DNA of 10,372 nt from Treponema sp. (GCA_017622055.1 JAGARY010000467.1:1-10372), one strand, 5' to 3'; numbered from the stretch's first letter, positions 1 to 7,314 are shown. Numbers and translations: made by a program. Notes: generated by a model not told the origin, from the letters alone.

Positions 1-2245
1 CCGCTTCTGCTGCTTTTGCTGCTTCAAGTGCTTCTTGTTCAGCAAGTTTTTTAGCTTCCTCTTCTTCATAATATTCAACAGCATATTCGTATTTTAGAAT
101 AAGAATTGAAACGTCATCTTCCATTTCTTTTGACATAAATTTTAGCAATGAGTCAAAAGTAAACTGAGCCATACGTTGAGCAGGGTAGGTTGAGTTATCA
201 AGCAAAGCTTGTTGAACACGTTCTTTACCAAATTGTTCACCACGAAGTGAGTGAGAGTTAATTAAACCGTCTGTACAAGCAAGAATAATATCACCACGAT
301 TTAATTTAATTGTTTTTACAGACAAATAAGGAGAAATATCTTTTACGAATCCTAAAACGTGTCCCGAACCTTGAATTTCAATTACGTTGTTGTAAACTTG
401 TGTATACATCATTAAAGCTGGAATACCACAGTTGATGTAATACATTGTGTCTGTTTCAAAATCAATTAAAGCAAAAAGTCCGGCAAAGATTGTACCTTTT
501 CTAAGAGAGTCACGAACGAATGTGTTTACTTTTGTAACTAATTCTTTAAAATCGTGAGTTTCGCTTAAATATGTACGAATAATAGACTTTAAGATGACCA
601 TATTCATAGAAGCGGCAATACCTTTACCACTTAAGTCACCAACTACAAAAAGGTGGCGAGTATCTGTAAGACGAATTAAATCAATAAATTCACCACCAAT
701 GTTGTGTGAAGGAACCATCAGATAACCAGTATCAACTTTTGGGTTTTTGATGTGGTCAATGTTTTCCTGAATAGAAGTAATGATTTGCGAAGACATCTTA
801 ATTTCGCGGTTTACAACGTCGATAATATCTTTGTTAGAAATATTACGCATGTAATATCCAAATACGAAGAAGTATGAATACAATTTTGTAAATACGTTAT
901 AGTCATATTCTTTGTAGTGGTCTCCAGATGCTTTTTTTCCAAGAGTAATAAGACCAAAAATGTTGTGACCTTCGTTTAAGATAAATAGAGCATCTGATTT
1001 TGTTGTTTCAAAAAATTCTGTTAATTCTTTTGTAATTGCAGAAACTGCGTGGTCTTTTTCTATTTGTTGAGCAATTACAACGTTTCTATTGTTGTTTAAT
1101 AAAGTATCAAAAATTGGATTGTTTACAGGCATCTTCATAGAAAGTTTATTAGAAGAATAAGCTGTTTCCAATTCGTTTTGGTTAGAAAGAATGTAAACGT
1201 TTACGGAAGAAGCTTCTACGTTCTTTTTAAGAATTTCATTCATTCTGTTTGTAACTTCATCCATACTAGCACTTTGATAGTTTACAGAAGCAAGATCTTT
1301 TTCAAGAGGACCTTCGTATTCTGCTGTGTAGATTTTTGAACTAGAACTTAAAACATCAGAAATTTTAAGTGAGTATAAAACACCAATTATTGTAACACCT
1401 ACAAAGCCTAAGAAATTTGGTGATTCAAATAAACTTGTAGTTGGTTGGAAATATGCGAACAAAAATCCAATTGCAATTGCTGGAATAATGTAGGAAAGAA
1501 TTACTTTAAAGAAGAAAACCCATAAACCTTTTCCAGATGGAACTGATTGTTTTCCAAGTGCTAATACAGTTACAACAAACATTGCAACGTAAGAATATGG
1601 GAATAACAACGAAAATGATGGAATTTCTGATGAAATGAATTTTATAAATAAATGGATAATCCACATGAATAAAATTGCTTCACCAGTCAGCATTGTTTGA
1701 TATCTTTGAATTTGTGTAGAAGATTTTTCTTGAATTAATGCAACAAATAATAATGCAAATATTGGTATAATAAATTTGAATACTGCATTAAAAACAAAAA
1801 CCCAATCCCATGGGAAAAAGTTTCTTGCAGGTTCTTCAAAAAGGAAGTTTGAAGCAATTACAATTCCTTTATCATTAGAAATATCTATAGTTTTGAATTG
1901 CCACCAAGCAATATAAATTGCAAGAACACAAAGTGTATATTTTAAAAGTTTTACTAAAAACTTTTTTGTATCTGTTGCCATAGAAAGCAATGCAAAAGAA
2001 AAGTTTACAAATAAAATCCCTTCCAATGCAAAAATGATTTTCATAAGTGGTGTTACCAACGACGATAACCACATATTCTTAAAAAGAAGAACAAAAAAAT
2101 AAATAACAGATTCAATTGTTGCTGTTAACATTGTAATAGAAAAAGCATTTTGTTCTGATGCTTCAATTGAGAGCTTTTTATCAATATAGAATGTAAAGAA
2201 AATAAACGCTAATGTAGCTGCTAAGTTTAATAAAATATATGTCAT
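1..2245 (-). CDS. Multi-pass membrane SpoIIE/PP2C-type serine phosphatase (C-terminus beyond window)
   Basis: The reading frame is open from the ATG at 2245 to the window edge: 748 codons and no stop, so the gene is partial at its 3' end. Residues 1-295 hold about nine hydrophobic segments (near 1-21, 36-57, 62-90, 101-115, 148-170, 188-204, 211-231, 241-266, 279-293). Residues about 315-485 look like a GAF-type sensor region. A PP2C/SpoIIE (RsbU-like) domain follows, with GGEF (E519), GDLSGKG (536-542), CTDG (D659) and EDDVS (D711). These match the metal-binding positions of the family, except that the first acid is Glu instead of Asp. After about residue 724 comes a Glu/Ala/Lys-rich, probably coiled-coil tail. 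The family dephosphorylates phosphoserine on anti-sigma-factor antagonists or other STAS proteins; the partner here is unknown. One base separates the start from the stop of the upstream phosphatase gene, so the two are probably co-translated. The AGG at 2254-2256 is the likely ribosome site. Confidence 0.88.
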   Translation of the reverse strand, partial: MTYILLNLAATLAFIFFTFYIDKKLSIEASEQNAFSITMLTATIESVIYFFVLLFKNMWLSSLVTPLMKIIFALEGILFVNFSFALLSMATDTKKFLVKLLKYTLCVLAIYIAWWQFKTIDISNDKGIVIASNFLFEEPARNFFPWDWVFVFNAVFKFIIPIFALLFVALIQEKSSTQIQRYQTMLTGEAILFMWIIHLFIKFISSEIPSFSLLFPYSYVAMFVVTVLALGKQSVPSGKGLWVFFFKVILSYIIPAIAIGFLFAYFQPTTSLFESPNFLGFVGVTIIGVLYSLKISDVLSSSSKIYTAEYEGPLEKDLASVNYQSASMDEVTNRMNEILKKNVEASSVNVYILSNQNELETAYSSNKLSMKMPVNNPIFDTLLNNNRNVVIAQQIEKDHAVSAITKELTEFFETTKSDALFILNEGHNIFGLITLGKKASGDHYKEYDYNVFTKLYSYFFVFGYYMRNISNKDIIDVVNREIKMSSQIITSIQENIDHIKNPKVDTGYLMVPSHNIGGEFIDLIRLTDTRHLFVVGDLSGKGIAASMNMVILKSIIRTYLSETHDFKELVTKVNTFVRDSLRKGTIFAGLFALIDFETDTMYYINCGIPALMMYTQVYNNVIEIQGSGHVLGFVKDISPYLSVKTIKLNRGDIILACTDGLINSHSLRGEQFGKERVQQALLDNSTYPAQRMAQFTFDSLLKFMSKEMEDDVSILILKYEYAVEYYEEEEAKKLAEQEALEAAKAAEA

Positions 2246-2246
2246 A

Positions 2247-3641
2247 TTAGTAACCTACCTTTGCAATCATCATAGTAACGTCATCGTGAAGTTTTTTATC
2301 ACCGTTATATTTTAAGATTAAATCTACAATATCATCCACAAAGGCTTGTGGAGTTTTTGCAGCACCAGCAATTAATGTTTTTTTGAAGATATCTGTATCA
2401 CCAAGTTCTACGCCGTTTTCATCCATAACTTCCGAAACACCGTCTGTTGCAATAAGGATTGTATCGCCACGGAATAATCTTTTTTCTGCAACTTGAATAT
2501 CACCCATTTCAAGAATACCAATAAGAGAAGCATTTGATGTTAATGGCTTCATGCGGTAACCGTTTGGAGAAGGTGAAAGAATAATTGGGTCAGACATGGA
2601 AGCATTGATATATGTAATTTTCATATTTTCTGTATCAACAATTCCTAAGAACAATACAGTATATTTATCTTGAAGGTGCATACCTTTAATGGCTTTATCA
2701 ACTGCGTTAATTACACCAACTAAATCTTCTTTATCTTCAATAATTTTTACAGTGTTCATTACCAAACCCATGATAAGTGCTGCTGGAAGACCTTTACCAG
2801 ATACGTCACCAAGCATCAATAGAGTTTTATTTTGATCAATTGGAAGAATTGAAAAGTAGTCTCCAGATACGTTTACAAGTGGGCGGAAATATGTGGCAAT
2901 TTTTAATTTTGGAATGTTTGGAATTTTTTGAGGTAAGAATGATTGCTGAGTTTCTGCAAGTTGTTCCCATTCTTTTGTTGTTGCCGAAATTTCAGAAAGA
3001 GTAGTAATTGTTTTTGAACGTGAAACAAAACGTTTGTATTCTTCGAAAAGTCTTCCGTAAATTTCAATATCGAATAATCTTGTATATTTACAGAATACGT
3101 AAAGGTGGAAATTGTTGTAGCAAAGGAAAAATCCACGTGATTTTTTGTAATTTGATGTTACACCAATATGGCGGTCAAAGAAAAAGTGTCCGTCGGCCCA
3201 TGTGTCTGTAAAGTTTTGATCAAGTTTTGTTCTTGTAGTTTCTGATGTAGTAAGTCTGTTAGGACTGTTGTATAAAATGTAGTTTTTTGTTCTGTCAACG
3301 AGCATTACAGAACAGTCACCAAGTTTTTCAAGGTTATCTGCAATTACTGAATAAAAATCTTCTAGGGTGTAGCAGAAACGAAGTTTGTCTATAAATTGAT
3401 TAATGATAACCGTTTCACCAGTTTCCAAAGTATCATGTTTGATTTTTGCATAAATGTAAGATCTGGCTTTGTTAAATAAGAAAATTACTGTAACAAAGAT
3501 TGCAGAAATTAATGCTAATGTAACATAAGAAAGATTGTTACTAGTTTTTTCTGGTAATAAAGCCAAAGCGACTAATAAAAATAAAAGTACGGCACAAATA
3601 TTGATAGTAATTAAAGCTAATTTTTTCCTAGTACGATACAT
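2247..3641 (-). CDS. Membrane-anchored SpoIIE/PP2C-type (RsbU-like) protein phosphatase
   Basis: A complete protein of 464 residues. Two transmembrane helices (about 9-29 and 37-56) are followed by a GAF-like region (about 80-205), a short linker with QQSFLP at 232-237, and a C-terminal PP2C/SpoIIE phosphatase domain. All four metal-binding acids are visible: D261 in SGDY, D279 in GDVSGKG, D400 in ATDG and D453/D454 in HDDVT. The expected activity is Mn/Mg-dependent dephosphorylation of phosphoserine on a STAS-domain partner in a partner-switching pathway, in the cytoplasm at the membrane. No RsbV- or RsbW-like gene is in view. The start is well supported: AGAGGT (3646-3651) lies four bases before the ATG, and a sigma-70-type promoter lies further upstream. 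It is the first gene of an operon with the larger phosphatase downstream, which has a different N-terminal membrane module. Family and activity are clear, but the signal sensed and the substrate are not. Confidence 0.93.
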   Translation of the reverse strand: MYRTRKKLALITINICAVLLFLLVALALLPEKTSNNLSYVTLALISAIFVTVIFLFNKARSYIYAKIKHDTLETGETVIINQFIDKLRFCYTLEDFYSVIADNLEKLGDCSVMLVDRTKNYILYNSPNRLTTSETTRTKLDQNFTDTWADGHFFFDRHIGVTSNYKKSRGFFLCYNNFHLYVFCKYTRLFDIEIYGRLFEEYKRFVSRSKTITTLSEISATTKEWEQLAETQQSFLPQKIPNIPKLKIATYFRPLVNVSGDYFSILPIDQNKTLLMLGDVSGKGLPAALIMGLVMNTVKIIEDKEDLVGVINAVDKAIKGMHLQDKYTVLFLGIVDTENMKITYINASMSDPIILSPSPNGYRMKPLTSNASLIGILEMGDIQVAEKRLFRGDTILIATDGVSEVMDENGVELGDTDIFKKTLIAGAAKTPQAFVDDIVDLILKYNGDKKLHDDVTMMIAKVGY

Positions 3642-3645
3642 GGAT

Positions 3646-3694
3646 ACCTCTTTTCGACAAAATATATAATATATCTTATCATATTATCGGTAAA
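3646..3694 (-). promoter_or_regulatory. Promoter and Shine-Dalgarno site of the phosphatase operon
   Basis: On the minus strand, a -35-like TTTACC (3689-3694) lies 17 bp from a -10-like TATTAT (3666-3671, 5 of 6 matches). This predicts a transcript start near 3659. A strong AGAGGT (3646-3651) precedes the ATG at 3641. This is a conventional leader of about 18 bases with a ribosome site, unlike several other genes in the window. It was assigned by eye. Confidence 0.55.
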
Positions 3695-3836
3695 AAAGCG
3701 AAAAAAATGTAGGGAAAAAAAAGAAGGTTTAAAGTAAATGCAGAATTCAGAATTAAATTTTTCCGCTTCGTAAAAAATTTAAAAAAAAATTTATTTAACT
3801 TGCATAAAAAATCACTTTTTTTACTAGTATATATAT
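3695..3836. other. AT-rich divergent spacer with a 10-bp inverted repeat
   Basis: The spacer between the phosphatase operon and recQ contains long A and T runs, likely to bend DNA. A perfect 10-bp inverted repeat has arms TTAAATTTTT (3753-3762) and AAAAATTTAA (3773-3782) around the loop ccgcttcgta. Both flanking genes point away, so it is not placed as a terminator. It could be an operator or simply a result of base composition. For recQ only a weak -10-like TAGTAT (3825-3830) is visible, with no convincing -35. Confidence 0.35.
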
Positions 3837-5351
3837 GTGAGCGATTCTGATAAATTTTATGACGAAAGTGTGTACGAAAATGACGTGGTTGCTAAAGCGG
3901 CTTTTGAAAGTTTTGGGATTCGGTATCTTTATCCTTGGCAGCGAATGGTGATTGCAAACATTTTGGAAGCTTTTGAATTCAAAGATTGTGAAGAAGATGA
4001 TTTTGACTCTTTTTGTAAGGGCAGACAAATAGTTTTGTTGCCTACGGGAGCGGGAAAGTCTTTGTGTTTTCAAATTCCGGCTTTGTTATTGGATGGTCCA
4101 ACTTTGGTGATTTATCCTTTGTTGGCGTTGATGGCTGATCAGCAGCGACGAATGCAAGAAGGAAATTTGAAGAGCGTTATGTTTAGGGGTGGAATGTCTA
4201 AAGAAGACTACGATTTGAACTTTAAGAAGATTCGGGATGGTGCCAAAATTATTATTGCGAATCCAGAAGTTTTGCAAAATCCGCAGTTAATTGAAGACCT
4301 GAAATCTGTTGGCATAGTGCATATCACGATTGATGAAGCCCATTGTGTAAGTGAGTGGGGAGATTCTTTTAGACCTGCGTACTTAGGACTTGGGGATGTT
4401 ATAAAAGAGTTGGGAGCGCCGTTGATTACTGCTTTTACCGCTACAGCTTCTGGGGGCGTGCTTGAACGAGTTTCACAGATTCTTTTTGATGGGATGGCAC
4501 ATGTTGTTAGAAGTGAAAGCGATAGGGCGAATATTCATTATTTTGTTAGGAGGGCTGGGGCGAAGGAAAAAGAAGCTTTGTTTCTGGCGAAAACAGAGTT
4601 GAAGCCTATGATTATTTTTTGTGGAACAAGAGATAAGTGTGAAAATATGGCTCAGGAATTGAATGTTTTTTTTGTGAAAAGGATTGCGAAGTTTTATCAT
4701 GCTGGATTGGAAAAGTGCGAAAAGGATGAAGTTGAAAAATGGTTTTACGACAGTAAGGATGGAATTTTGTGTGCGACTTGTGCCTATGGTATGGGCGTAG
4801 ATAAAAAGGATATTAAAACTGTGGTGCATTTGGAAACTCCGAAGACGGCGGAAGCTTATATTCAAGAAGCGGGGCGAGGTGGTAGAGATGGAAGTATTGC
4901 TAAAGCTTTTTTGATATGGAGCTTGGAAGATTCTATGTTGTTTGGGGAATTTTCGGATGATTCTAGAGAAGGTTCTATGCGTTTGTTTGCTGAAACTGAT
5001 GATTGTAGAAGACAAGTTTTGCTTGATGCTTTGGGCGGTGAAAAGGCTTATTGCGAAGGCTGCGATTTGTGTTTGAATGTTAAGCAAGTTGATGTGGATT
5101 ATGAACTTGTGTGTTCTTTTGTTAGAAAAAATAGGAATTATTTTTCTGAAGATAGTTTGAATGAAAAAATTGTTCAGTTTATGAATGAAAAGTCTAGGGC
5201 TTTTTCGGGATTGAATATTTGGACTCATTTGGATTCTGCTAAGATTATTTCACAATTGGTGAAGTCAAAAAAAATTATTAGGCAAAATTATTTTTGGAAG
5301 AATAGGTTGAAAATTGGTGATGTTAGAAAAAAAGAAAATGTTGATTCATAA
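3837..5351 (+). CDS. recQ: RecQ-family ATP-dependent DNA helicase (short form)
   Basis: A 504-residue superfamily 2 helicase expected to unwind DNA 3' to 5' in recombinational repair and at stalled forks. Motifs in order: a Q-motif-like LYPWQ (31-35), Walker A TGAGKS (70-75), motif Ia YPLLALMADQ (93-102), DEAHCVSEWGDSFRP with DEAH at 166-169, motif III TATAS (201-205), motif IV around IIFCGTRDK, and motif VI QEAGRGGRDG (343-352). The RecQ zinc-binding cysteines C390, C406, C409 and C412 follow. The protein ends after what may be an abbreviated winged-helix region and has no HRDC domain; E. coli RecQ is about 610 residues. The GTG at 3837 is used because an in-frame TAG at 3825 blocks extension, but no Shine-Dalgarno site precedes it, and GTG at 3870 is an alternative. 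The coding strand is strikingly rich in G and T (TTG leucine, GGG glycine) compared with its neighbours. Family call is secure; exact start is not. Confidence 0.9.
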   Translation: MSDSDKFYDESVYENDVVAKAAFESFGIRYLYPWQRMVIANILEAFEFKDCEEDDFDSFCKGRQIVLLPTGAGKSLCFQIPALLLDGPTLVIYPLLALMADQQRRMQEGNLKSVMFRGGMSKEDYDLNFKKIRDGAKIIIANPEVLQNPQLIEDLKSVGIVHITIDEAHCVSEWGDSFRPAYLGLGDVIKELGAPLITAFTATASGGVLERVSQILFDGMAHVVRSESDRANIHYFVRRAGAKEKEALFLAKTELKPMIIFCGTRDKCENMAQELNVFFVKRIAKFYHAGLEKCEKDEVEKWFYDSKDGILCATCAYGMGVDKKDIKTVVHLETPKTAEAYIQEAGRGGRDGSIAKAFLIWSLEDSMLFGEFSDDSREGSMRLFAETDDCRRQVLLDALGGEKAYCEGCDLCLNVKQVDVDYELVCSFVRKNRNYFSEDSLNEKIVQFMNEKSRAFSGLNIWTHLDSAKIISQLVKSKKIIRQNYFWKNRLKIGDVRKKENVDS

Positions 5352-5394
5352 GAATTGATTTTTTAAGAACTGATTTTCAAAGACTGTGATTTTT
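5350..5394 (+). repeat. Three imperfect 15-bp tandem repeats between recQ and queD
   Basis: Three consecutive 15-base units read AAGAATTGATTTTTT (5350-5364), AAGAACTGATTTTCA (5365-5379) and AAGACTGTGATTTTT (5380-5394). They begin at the recQ stop codon and overlap the queD promoter: the proposed -35 is the end of unit 2 and the -10 begins two bases after unit 3. They may be a local duplication or regulator half-sites. Confidence 0.5.
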
Positions 5395-5409
5395 ATTATA
5401 ATTTTAATT
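5374..5409 (+). promoter_or_regulatory. queD promoter, probably giving a leaderless mRNA
   Basis: A -35-like TTTTCA (5374-5379), a spacer of exactly 17 bp and a perfect TATAAT (5397-5402) are present. Only seven bases separate the -10 box from the ATG at 5410, so the transcript should start at or next to the A of the ATG. No Shine-Dalgarno sequence is present. The same arrangement is seen before hisH. Confidence 0.6.
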
Positions 5410-5811
5410 ATGTTTGAAGTAAGAGTTGAAGCGGATTTTGCCGCTGCGCATTTTTTAAGAGATTACAATGGCAAATGTGAAAATTTGCATGGTCATAATT
5501 ATAAGGTTTTTGCTCACGTTTGTGGAAGCGAACTAAACGAAGGTGGAATGCTTTTAGATTTTACAAAACTAAAAGGTGCTTTAAGAACGGTTTGCAAAAC
5601 TTTAGATCATACAAACTTAAACGACTTTGAAATATTTAATCAAAATCCTAGTGCAGAACGAATTGCAATGTACATTTATAATGGGATTTTGGAAGAATTG
5701 AAAAAGGAAAACATTGATTTGTCTTTTGAAAAAGGAAAAACTTCTGCAGCACTTTTTGCTGTTGATGTTTTTGAAACAGATACAAGCAGAGCAAGATATT
5801 CTGTTCGCTAA
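5410..5811 (+). CDS. queD: 6-pyruvoyl-tetrahydropterin synthase / 6-carboxytetrahydropterin synthase family (QueD)
   Basis: A 133-residue protein of the T-fold PTPS/QueD family. QueD converts 7,8-dihydroneopterin triphosphate to 6-carboxy-5,6,7,8-tetrahydropterin, the second step toward queuosine in tRNA. The zinc ligands are visible as H14 (AAAH) and H27/H29 (LHGH). The catalytic Cys23 lies in KCENLHGH, the D66-H67 pair in LDHTNLN, PSAERIA (80-86) matches the family PTAE-type motif, and E122 lies in VFETDTS. The length is typical for bacterial QueD. The frame opens upstream at GTG 5386, but that would add a non-family hydrophobic leader and overlap the -10 box, so ATG 5410 is preferred. No other queuosine gene (queC, queE, queF) and no preQ1 riboswitch is nearby, so the queuosine role rests on family membership. 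A related pterin-specific member cannot be excluded. A hairpin terminator follows. Confidence 0.85.
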   Translation: MFEVRVEADFAAAHFLRDYNGKCENLHGHNYKVFAHVCGSELNEGGMLLDFTKLKGALRTVCKTLDHTNLNDFEIFNQNPSAERIAMYIYNGILEELKKENIDLSFEKGKTSAALFAVDVFETDTSRARYSVR

Positions 5812-5841
5812 AGTGGTTCTCTTTTGAGAAGTAATGAATTG

Positions 5842-5893
5842 CCATTCTAGTTTAGGATTTATATAAAACCCTAAACTAGAATGGTGTTTTTTT
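5842..5893 (+). terminator. Intrinsic terminator of queD, in the queD/hisF convergent gap
   Basis: A perfect 15-bp stem (CCATTCTAGTTTAGG at 5842-5856 with its complement at 5870-5884) encloses a 13-base AT-rich loop. It is followed on the plus strand by TG and seven T (5887-5893), the classic form of a rho-independent terminator. The T run overlaps the hisF stop codon (5892-5894). For minus-strand transcripts the hairpin also lies just past hisF but lacks a T tract, so it probably terminates weakly in that direction, if at all. Confidence 0.88.
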
Positions 5894-6656
5894 ACAAACG
5901 CACAGGCACGCCTTGTTTTTGCAAATCCTGTTTTATAGAATTTACAGTGTATTGGCCGCTGTGAACCATTGTGGCAATTAAAGCGGCATCGGCTTTTCCT
6001 TCTTTTAGAACATCAGCCAAATGCTGTGGATTTCCACCTCCACCGCTAGCAATAACAGGAACAGAAACATTTTCTGCAATCATTCTTGTAAGATTAATTT
6101 CATAACCGTTTTTTGTTCCGTCAGCGTCAATTGAATTCAAAACAATTTCGCCAGCACCTAAATCAACAGCCTTTTTTGCCCACGCCAAAGCATCCAAATC
6201 TGTTTTTACACGACCACCATTAATGTAAACTCTGTAGCCGCTTGGCATTTCATCATCTTTAGCAGCATCCATTCCCAAAACAATACACTGGTTTCCAAAA
6301 ATTCTAGCCCCTTCTGTAATCAAAGAAGGATTTTTTACAGCCTGACTGTTTAAAGAAACTTTTTCGGCACCAGCCAAAATTGTAGAACGAATATCTTCAA
6401 CAGTTCCAATTCCACCGCCAACGCAAAATGGAATAAAAACCTGGCTTGCAACCCTAGAAATCAAATCCAAAATTGGCCCACGCCCCCGAGCCGACGCAAT
6501 AATATCATAAAAAACAAGCTCATCAACACCTTGTCTATAATATTCCGCAGCCATTTCCACAGGCTCACCAATATCAATATTATTTTGAAACTTCACACCC
6601 TTAGTTGTACGACCATCTTTTACATCAAGACAAACAATAATTCTTTTTTTAAGCAT
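5892..6656 (-). CDS. hisF: Imidazole glycerol phosphate synthase, cyclase subunit HisF
   Basis: A complete 254-residue (beta/alpha)8-barrel protein. It condenses ammonia with PRFAR to give imidazole glycerol phosphate and AICAR in histidine synthesis, using ammonia channelled from HisH. The catalytic Asp11 lies in CLDVKDGR and Asp130 in LGMDAA. The phosphate-binding loops CVGGGIG (78-84) and ASGGGGN (203-209) and the segment SIDADGTKNGYE (175-186) are also in place. Some positions differ from the commonest bacterial form, such as DIIASARGRG instead of DITAS-type. Its ATG lies inside the 3' end of hisH, an 8-base overlap (6649-6656). GGAG (6667-6670) ten bases upstream is the likely ribosome site, which points to translational coupling. 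No other histidine genes are in view. HisF paralogues also serve in amidination of surface sugars, but no sugar genes are present here. Confidence 0.93.
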   Translation of the reverse strand: MLKKRIIVCLDVKDGRTTKGVKFQNNIDIGEPVEMAAEYYRQGVDELVFYDIIASARGRGPILDLISRVASQVFIPFCVGGGIGTVEDIRSTILAGAEKVSLNSQAVKNPSLITEGARIFGNQCIVLGMDAAKDDEMPSGYRVYINGGRVKTDLDALAWAKKAVDLGAGEIVLNSIDADGTKNGYEINLTRMIAENVSVPVIASGGGGNPQHLADVLKEGKADAALIATMVHSGQYTVNSIKQDLQKQGVPVRL

Positions 6657-7275
6657 TGCAGAAATTCTCCAAGATTTTTAATCCGTATTTTCCACTTTTT
6701 TCTGGGTGGAACTGACAAGCGTAAATATTATTAAATTGAACAACAGAAGGAACTTTAATTCCATAATCAGCAACCGCTTTAATAACAGAATTGTCTTCTG
6801 GGCAAATTACATAAGAGTGAACAAAATAAAAATCAGAAGTTTCAGGAACATCTTTTAAAATTTTACATTCACCGTTCACATGTTCCAAATTATTCCAACC
6901 CATGTGAGGAACTTTTAGCCCCTGAGCCTTTAAAACATCTTTATCAATCGAATCAAATAATTTAATTTTTCCCTTAATAAGCCCCAAACATTCAGTTTCG
7001 CCTTCTTCCGACCAATCAAAAATAATTTGCGAACCAAGACAAATCCCCAAAAGTGGCTTATTTTGAGCAGCCCAATCTTTTAAAAACGCGTCAAAACCTG
7101 TTTTTGCAAGTTGTTCCATTGCGTAAGCCGCATCCCCAACTCCAGGAAAAATCAATTTTGAACAATCTTTTAAATCTTGTGGATTTTTAGAAAGCACATA
7201 TTCAATTCCCAAACTTTTTAGTGCCCGTTCAACACTAGTAATGTTTCCAGCATTATAATCAACAATTCCAATCAT
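6649..7275 (-). CDS. hisH: Imidazole glycerol phosphate synthase, glutamine amidotransferase subunit HisH
   Basis: A complete 208-residue class I glutaminase. It hydrolyses glutamine and passes ammonia to HisF. The catalytic nucleophile is Cys79 in GICLGSQ, and the rest of the triad is His190 and Glu192 in QFHPEKSG. The conserved PGVGD (44-48) and HMGWN (124-128) segments are present, along with the N-terminal IVDYNAGN signature. The length is normal for HisH. It overlaps hisF by eight bases and is the first gene of the pair. No Shine-Dalgarno site precedes the ATG; instead a -10 box ends six bases upstream, suggesting a leaderless transcript. The 72-residue membrane protein diverges from it across a 71-base spacer. 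Confidence 0.93.
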   Translation of the reverse strand: MIGIVDYNAGNITSVERALKSLGIEYVLSKNPQDLKDCSKLIFPGVGDAAYAMEQLAKTGFDAFLKDWAAQNKPLLGICLGSQIIFDWSEEGETECLGLIKGKIKLFDSIDKDVLKAQGLKVPHMGWNNLEHVNGECKILKDVPETSDFYFVHSYVICPEDNSVIKAVADYGIKVPSVVQFNNIYACQFHPEKSGKYGLKILENFCNA

Positions 7276-7310
7276 AATTACAGTATAATGAGATTTTTAT
7301 TGTATGAAAA
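7276..7310 (-). promoter_or_regulatory. hisHF promoter, probably giving a leaderless mRNA
   Basis: On the minus strand a -35-like TTTTCA (7305-7310), a 17-bp spacer and TATACT (7282-7287, 5 of 6 matches) are present. Six bases then lead to the hisH ATG at 7275. The -35 sequence and spacing are identical to those before queD. No ribosome-binding site fits in the remaining gap. Confidence 0.55.
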
Positions 7311-7314
7311 GTAA

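Noticed and set aside
686..697. GGEF in the larger phosphatase as a diguanylate cyclase GGDEF signature
   Set aside because: It sits at the metal-binding position of a PP2C domain, followed by GDLSGKG, CTDG and DDVS. The surrounding GGDEF fold is absent.
4473..5228. 251-codon open frame antisense to recQ
   Set aside because: It is fully inside recQ, which has all the helicase motifs. Its translation is low-complexity Ile/Phe/Ser/Lys-rich, typical of a shadow frame.
5386..5409. queD starting at GTG 5386
   Set aside because: It adds eight hydrophobic residues not seen in the family, lies across the TATAAT box and has no ribosome site.
5352..5409. preQ1 riboswitch before queD
   Set aside because: The gap is 58 bases, occupied by the promoter and tandem repeats, and the likely mRNA has no leader.
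5817..5830. Small TTCTC/GAGAA hairpin after queD
   Set aside because: Only five base pairs with no T tract. The 15-bp terminator immediately downstream explains termination.
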